Under the pieces are notes generated by a model. It was not told the DNA's origin. It saw only the letters and a list, made by a program, of their open reading frames with translations, and did no database searches. DNA of 61,027 bases. Origin: VXYL01 sp964348085 (GTDB lineage: Bacteria; Pseudomonadota; Gammaproteobacteria; Pseudomonadales; Azotimanducaceae). Position numbers and translations under genes: made by a program. This document shows, piece after piece, positions 58,195 to 61,027 of this stretch; position 1 is the first letter of the stretch, and every line of letters begins with the position of its first letter. The stretch covers positions 1-61,027 of the forward strand of contig CAYGBI010000015.1 of the NCBI GenBank assembly GCA_964348085.1, read 5' to 3'.

Positions 58195-58882
58195 CGTCCC
58201 GCCCCCCTCGACGCCGGCCGATCACCACATAGCCGACAGTGATCGCCGCGCCGATCAGCAGCCACTGAACGACATAGCCCCAATGCGTCCCCGGCGAGTA
58301 ATCCCAAGCTAGAGACGCCGCCCGCAACACGCCGGGTTGACCGCGCTCGAGTCGGATTTCGCGCGTCCAAGCCCCCGTCGCCTCGGCCATCCGCGCCGGA
58401 TTCATCCCCCGCACGCGCTTCGGCCAGCCGGCAGGCCATTCCTCGTTGGCGACCAACGACGGCGGTGTGCTAGCGGGCCAAGCGACGCCCACCACCGTTA
58501 CTTCTCCCGCCGGCGGGGCCAGCGCCGACGGCGGCGCGTCCTGCGCGGCCCAGCCGCGGTTGACCAAGAACACGCCGCCGACCGTGCGGAGCGGCGACAG
58601 CACTTGGAAGCCGGCGCCCGGGCGGCTTGCGACGTGAAACCCGCGCTCGGGGTCGTAACGCCCGGTCAAAGACAGCCGCGTGAAATCGGCGGTGGCGGCG
58701 CTGTAGCGCGCACTGTCCATGGCCGGCGCGCGCAATCGCTGTGTGCGGTCCGCGTCGAGCGCGGTTTTCTCCAGTGCGCGGGAGAACTGCCAAGTCGCCA
58801 GCGCCAACACCGTGACCAGCGCCGCCGAGACCTGCAACGTCAGCGCCCTGCCAGGCCGGAACGCTACGCCCTCGCTGCTCAT
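58187..58882 (-). CDS. SURF1 family cytochrome oxidase assembly protein
   Basis: A 231-residue membrane protein with an N-terminal helix (LTLQVSAALVTVLALATWQ), a periplasmic domain with the motifs LTGRYDPERGFHVAS and VFLVNRGWA, and a C-terminal helix ending in GYVVIGRRRGG. SYxWTP-like HWGYVVQW marks the family. The ATG overlaps the aroE stop (ATGA). Confidence 0.92.
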   Translation of the reverse strand: MSSEGVAFRPGRALTLQVSAALVTVLALATWQFSRALEKTALDADRTQRLRAPAMDSARYSAATADFTRLSLTGRYDPERGFHVASRPGAGFQVLSPLRTVGGVFLVNRGWAAQDAPPSALAPPAGEVTVVGVAWPASTPPSLVANEEWPAGWPKRVRGMNPARMAEATGAWTREIRLERGQPGVLRAASLAWDYSPGTHWGYVVQWLLIGAAITVGYVVIGRRRGGRDGG

Positions 58883-59688
58883 CGCCCGGTACGCCGCAAG
58901 GTCTCGACCACATGCGCCGTGTCCGGGCGCACGCCGCGCCAGAGCGAAAACGCCTCCGCCGCCTGCGCCACCAACATGCCGAGGCCATCGCTCGTTACGC
59001 ACGCGCCGTGCTCGGCCGCCCATCGGCAAAATGGAGTCGGCGCGTGCAGCGCATAGAACAAGTCGTAGCAACGACTGCCAGCCACCACCGCCGGCGCGAC
59101 GACCGCGCCAATGCCGCGCACGCTCGCAGACGTGCCGTTGATAACGATATCCCAGCCGGTTGCCACGTCGTCCAGGCCCGCGGCCTCGGCCCCGAACGTC
59201 GAGGCCAGTCGTTGCGCCTTCGCGCGGGTACGGTTGGCGATGGTCAAACCCGCCACGCCGGCGGCTTGGAGCAGCGGAACGACGCCCCGCACCGCACCCC
59301 CTGCGCCGAGCACAAGCGTGCGCGCGCCTTCGAGCGGCCATCTCAACCGGTGCGTAAGGTCGTTGACTAGGCCGATGCCATCGGTGTTGCAGCCCCGCGT
59401 CCCACCCCGGTCGTCCACGACGATGGTGTTGACCGCGCCGGTCGCCGCCGCGGCGTCGTCGTGCGCCTCGACCCAACGCCATGCGTCGAGCTTGAACGGC
59501 ACCGTCACGTTCAGCCCCCTGCCGCCTGAGGCGAAAAACTCATCGGCCGCCGCCGCGAATCCGTCTTCCGGCGCTTCTAGTTTGCCGTAGCGCAAATCCT
59601 GCGCGGTGGCGGTCGCGAACAGCGCATGGATGCGCGGCGATAAGCTGTGGGCAACGGGATTGCCGATTACGGCGTAGCGGTCCGTCAC
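58879..59688 (-). CDS. aroE: Shikimate dehydrogenase
   Basis: NADP-dependent reduction of 3-dehydroshikimate. The 269 residues include VIGNPVAHSLSPRIH, the catalytic Lys in NVTVPFK, the Asp in CNTDGIGL and the nucleotide loop LGAGGAVRGV. NADP preference is supported by NRTRAKAQ. The ATG overlaps the tsaC stop. Confidence 0.95.
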   Translation of the reverse strand: MTDRYAVIGNPVAHSLSPRIHALFATATAQDLRYGKLEAPEDGFAAAADEFFASGGRGLNVTVPFKLDAWRWVEAHDDAAAATGAVNTIVVDDRGGTRGCNTDGIGLVNDLTHRLRWPLEGARTLVLGAGGAVRGVVPLLQAAGVAGLTIANRTRAKAQRLASTFGAEAAGLDDVATGWDIVINGTSASVRGIGAVVAPAVVAGSRCYDLFYALHAPTPFCRWAAEHGACVTSDGLGMLVAQAAEAFSLWRGVRPDTAHVVETLRRTGR

Positions 59689-60233
59689 CGCAGCACCTCG
59701 CCCGTGGCGGCGTCAATGATGCGGCTGGGGCCGCCCCGGGGCCCGGTCTCGCCCGGCAACAGGTAGTCAATTTCGTCGCCGAGTTCGGCATGCACGTCCT
59801 CTGCCCGGAGCGCCGGCGAATCGCCGCTACGGTTCGCCGAGGTGGAGATGAGCGGGCCCCCAAAGGCACTCGCCAACGCCCTCGCCTGCGCGTGGCCCGG
59901 TACCCGAATGGCCGCGGTGTCGCGGCCGCCCGTAACCCAAGGCGGGAAGCGTCGATTGCCGACCAGCCACGTGACCGCCCCCGGCCAACTCGCGACGATC
60001 CGCGTTCTCGTCGCCGCGTCCAAGGCATCGAGTTCAGGCGCGAACTGCGCCGCCGCGTCGGCGATCACAATCAGTCCTTTGGCTGCGGCTCGGCCCTTGA
60101 TGGCCAGCACTCTGGCGACAGCCGAGCGGTCGAACGGATCACAGGCCAATCCCCAAACACCCTCGCTGGCGTGCGCCACGACGCCGCCCCGGCGCAGCCT
60201 ATCGGTCGCCGCCCGAAGCGCACCGCAGACCAA
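59685..60233 (-). CDS. tsaC: Threonylcarbamoyl-AMP synthase TsaC (YrdC family)
   Basis: Makes threonylcarbamoyl-AMP for tRNA t6A modification. The 182 residues contain GVVAHASEGVWGLACDP, the KxR-type region IKGRAAAKGLIV, and PLISTSANRSGDSP. The usual PTET-like motif reads HASEGV. It is the short, TsaC-type form without the Sua5 domain. It overlaps aroE and starts 8 bp after purE. Confidence 0.92.
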   Translation of the reverse strand: MVCGALRAATDRLRRGGVVAHASEGVWGLACDPFDRSAVARVLAIKGRAAAKGLIVIADAAAQFAPELDALDAATRTRIVASWPGAVTWLVGNRRFPPWVTGGRDTAAIRVPGHAQARALASAFGGPLISTSANRSGDSPALRAEDVHAELGDEIDYLLPGETGPRGGPSRIIDAATGEVLR

Positions 60234-60241
60234 GCGAGAAC

Positions 60242-60745
60242 CTAGCGAGAAGCCAAGGACTGCTGCACGGAGTCGTTCTGCGCGGTCACTTTAGCGGCGT
60301 TGGCAGAGCGGTCCGCTTCGACTCGTCGGGCCAAATCGTCATCCGCGATGGCGAGCATTTGCGCCGCCAAGTAGCCGGCGTTTCTCGCCCCTGCCTTGCC
60401 CACGGCCACGGTGGCGACCGGCACGCCGCCGGGCATCATGACAGTCGACAACAGCGCGTCCGCACCGTTCAACGGCCCACCGGCCATCGGCACGCCGATC
60501 ACCGGGCGCGTGGTATGCGCCGCCACCGCGCCAGCGAGGTGCGCGGCCAAGCCGGCGGCGCAGACGAACACCCGGCAATCTCGCGTCAACGCGTCCGCCA
60601 CATACTGCGCCGTCGCCGCCGGCGTGCGATGCGCGGACGTTACGCGCACCTCGAACGCCACCTCCAAGGCATCGAGCACATCGGTGCATGCCTGCATGGT
60701 CGGCCAGTCTGATTCCGACCCCATCAATACGGCTACCCAAGCCAT
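60242..60745 (-). CDS. purE: N5-carboxyaminoimidazole ribonucleotide mutase
   Basis: Purine biosynthesis mutase of class I, 167 residues. LMGSESDWPTM binds phosphate, TSAHRTPA holds the active-site His, and AAGLAAHLAGAVAAHTTRPVIG with GGPLNGADALLSTVMMP complete the fold (given in parts). No purK follows downstream in the window, so the partner must be elsewhere or upstream of the gene beyond this region. Confidence 0.95.
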   Translation of the reverse strand: MAWVAVLMGSESDWPTMQACTDVLDALEVAFEVRVTSAHRTPAATAQYVADALTRDCRVFVCAAGLAAHLAGAVAAHTTRPVIGVPMAGGPLNGADALLSTVMMPGGVPVATVAVGKAGARNAGYLAAQMLAIADDDLARRVEADRSANAAKVTAQNDSVQQSLASR

Positions 60746-60829
60746 CTCTTCTCCGCTCTCCTATTCGTCGCTCATCGCAAACTCTTGCTGCGACAACGCG
60801 CTTGCCATCGCAAGAGGCGAAGTTTGTCC

Positions 60830-60854
60830 GAACTTGCCGCTTAGCGGCAAGTTC
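60830..60854. repeat. Perfect palindrome upstream of purE
   Basis: GAACTTGCCGCT and AGCGGCAAGTTC are exact reverse complements around a single T. The stem lies 85 bp upstream of the purE start. No T-run follows, so it is not an obvious terminator. A smaller hairpin, CTTGC-CATC-GCAAG, precedes it. Confidence 0.6.
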
Positions 60855-60993
60855 GCGGTCGCTCAGGGGTGTACGACAGATCTTTGGTAAGTGTCCGCTG
60901 ACATCGATTGAAGGAAGGGGAGAAGGAGGAGCCACCGCGGACCGCGTATATCCTTGGTCGTAGTTGAAAACGAACCGAGGAGTCGGATCCGCG

Positions 60994-61027
60994 ATGGCGA
61001 CGAATACTGTTCCCGAGTGCGGGGAGG
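60994..61027 (+). CDS. Possible start of a gene cut by the window end
   Basis: ATG 60994 has GAGGAG 11 nt upstream and opens a frame starting MATNTVPECGE that runs off the window. Too little sequence remains to name it. Confidence 0.35.
   Translation, partial: MATNTVPECGE

Overview
The window reads as chromosome of a GC-rich gammaproteobacterium. The evidence is a type II secretion (T2SS) operon in the Xanthomonas xps gene order (E-F-G-H-I-J-K-L-M-N-D), the polA / engB / cytochrome c4 / dsbA neighbourhood, a class II threonine synthase and a bifunctional PutA. Genes are packed tightly, often with 1-4 bp start/stop overlaps. I see no rRNA, tRNA, CRISPR array, complete insertion sequence or replication origin. 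Genus and species cannot be read from the sequence.

Layout. 0.4-10.9 kb (minus strand): complete T2SS operon gspE to gspD, with a small inverted-repeat element between gspG and gspH. 11-13.3 kb: transaminase / omega-amidase pair and a cytochrome c5 lipoprotein. 13.3-14.8 kb: LRAT-like protein and an orphan adenine methylase. 15-18.6 kb: rubrerythrin, an Fe-S oxidoreductase and a DUF3501-peptidase fusion. 18.7-21.8 kb: MATE exporter, polyphosphate kinase 2 and a peroxiredoxin-like SELENOPROTEIN with an in-frame UGA and a bacterial SECIS hairpin. 22-25.6 kb: TRAP transporter with a TatT lipoprotein. 26-31.3 kb: DUF523, Cu/Zn superoxide dismutase and a heterodimeric ABC exporter with its own promoter and a short leader ORF. 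31.6-38 kb: NYN nuclease, VWA protein, MoxR ATPase, class II aldolase, threonine synthase. 38-42.3 kb: HAD phosphatase, PhyH dioxygenase, VOC protein, then a likely acquired patch (HEPN protein, truncated adenine methylase, ParB-domain protein). 42.5-48.3 kb: CoA-transferase, flavin dehydrogenase, PutA. 48.4-53.9 kb: DsbA, cytochrome c4, EngB, DNA polymerase I, DUF2782. 54-56.4 kb: ergothioneine genes egtD and egtB. 56.5-60.7 kb: Sco, CtaA, Surf1, AroE, TsaC and PurE in one string.

The most notable observations are these. (1) A UGA-selenocysteine codon sits at the first position of the redox motif of a periplasmic thioredoxin-fold protein, followed at once by a near-ideal SECIS. (2) A dispersed two-hairpin repeat of about 114 bp (called R1 here) has nine copies. 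Two lie in frame inside coding sequence (the PutA linker and the EgtB N-terminus), and several others supply the stop codon of the neighbouring gene. (3) The four metal-binding carboxylates of the DNA polymerase I proofreading site all appear to be replaced. (4) DUF3501 is fused to an M28-like peptidase inside the rubrerythrin / Fe-S cluster. (5) The ABC exporter pair has a promoter, hairpin and leader ORF that suggest attenuation.

Thiol and redox stress defence recurs across the window (selenoprotein, rubrerythrin, SodC, ergothioneine, DsbA), alongside aerobic respiration (cytochromes c4 and c5, Sco, Surf1, CtaA) and import and breakdown of organic acids and amino acids (TRAP transporter, CoA-transferase, PutA).
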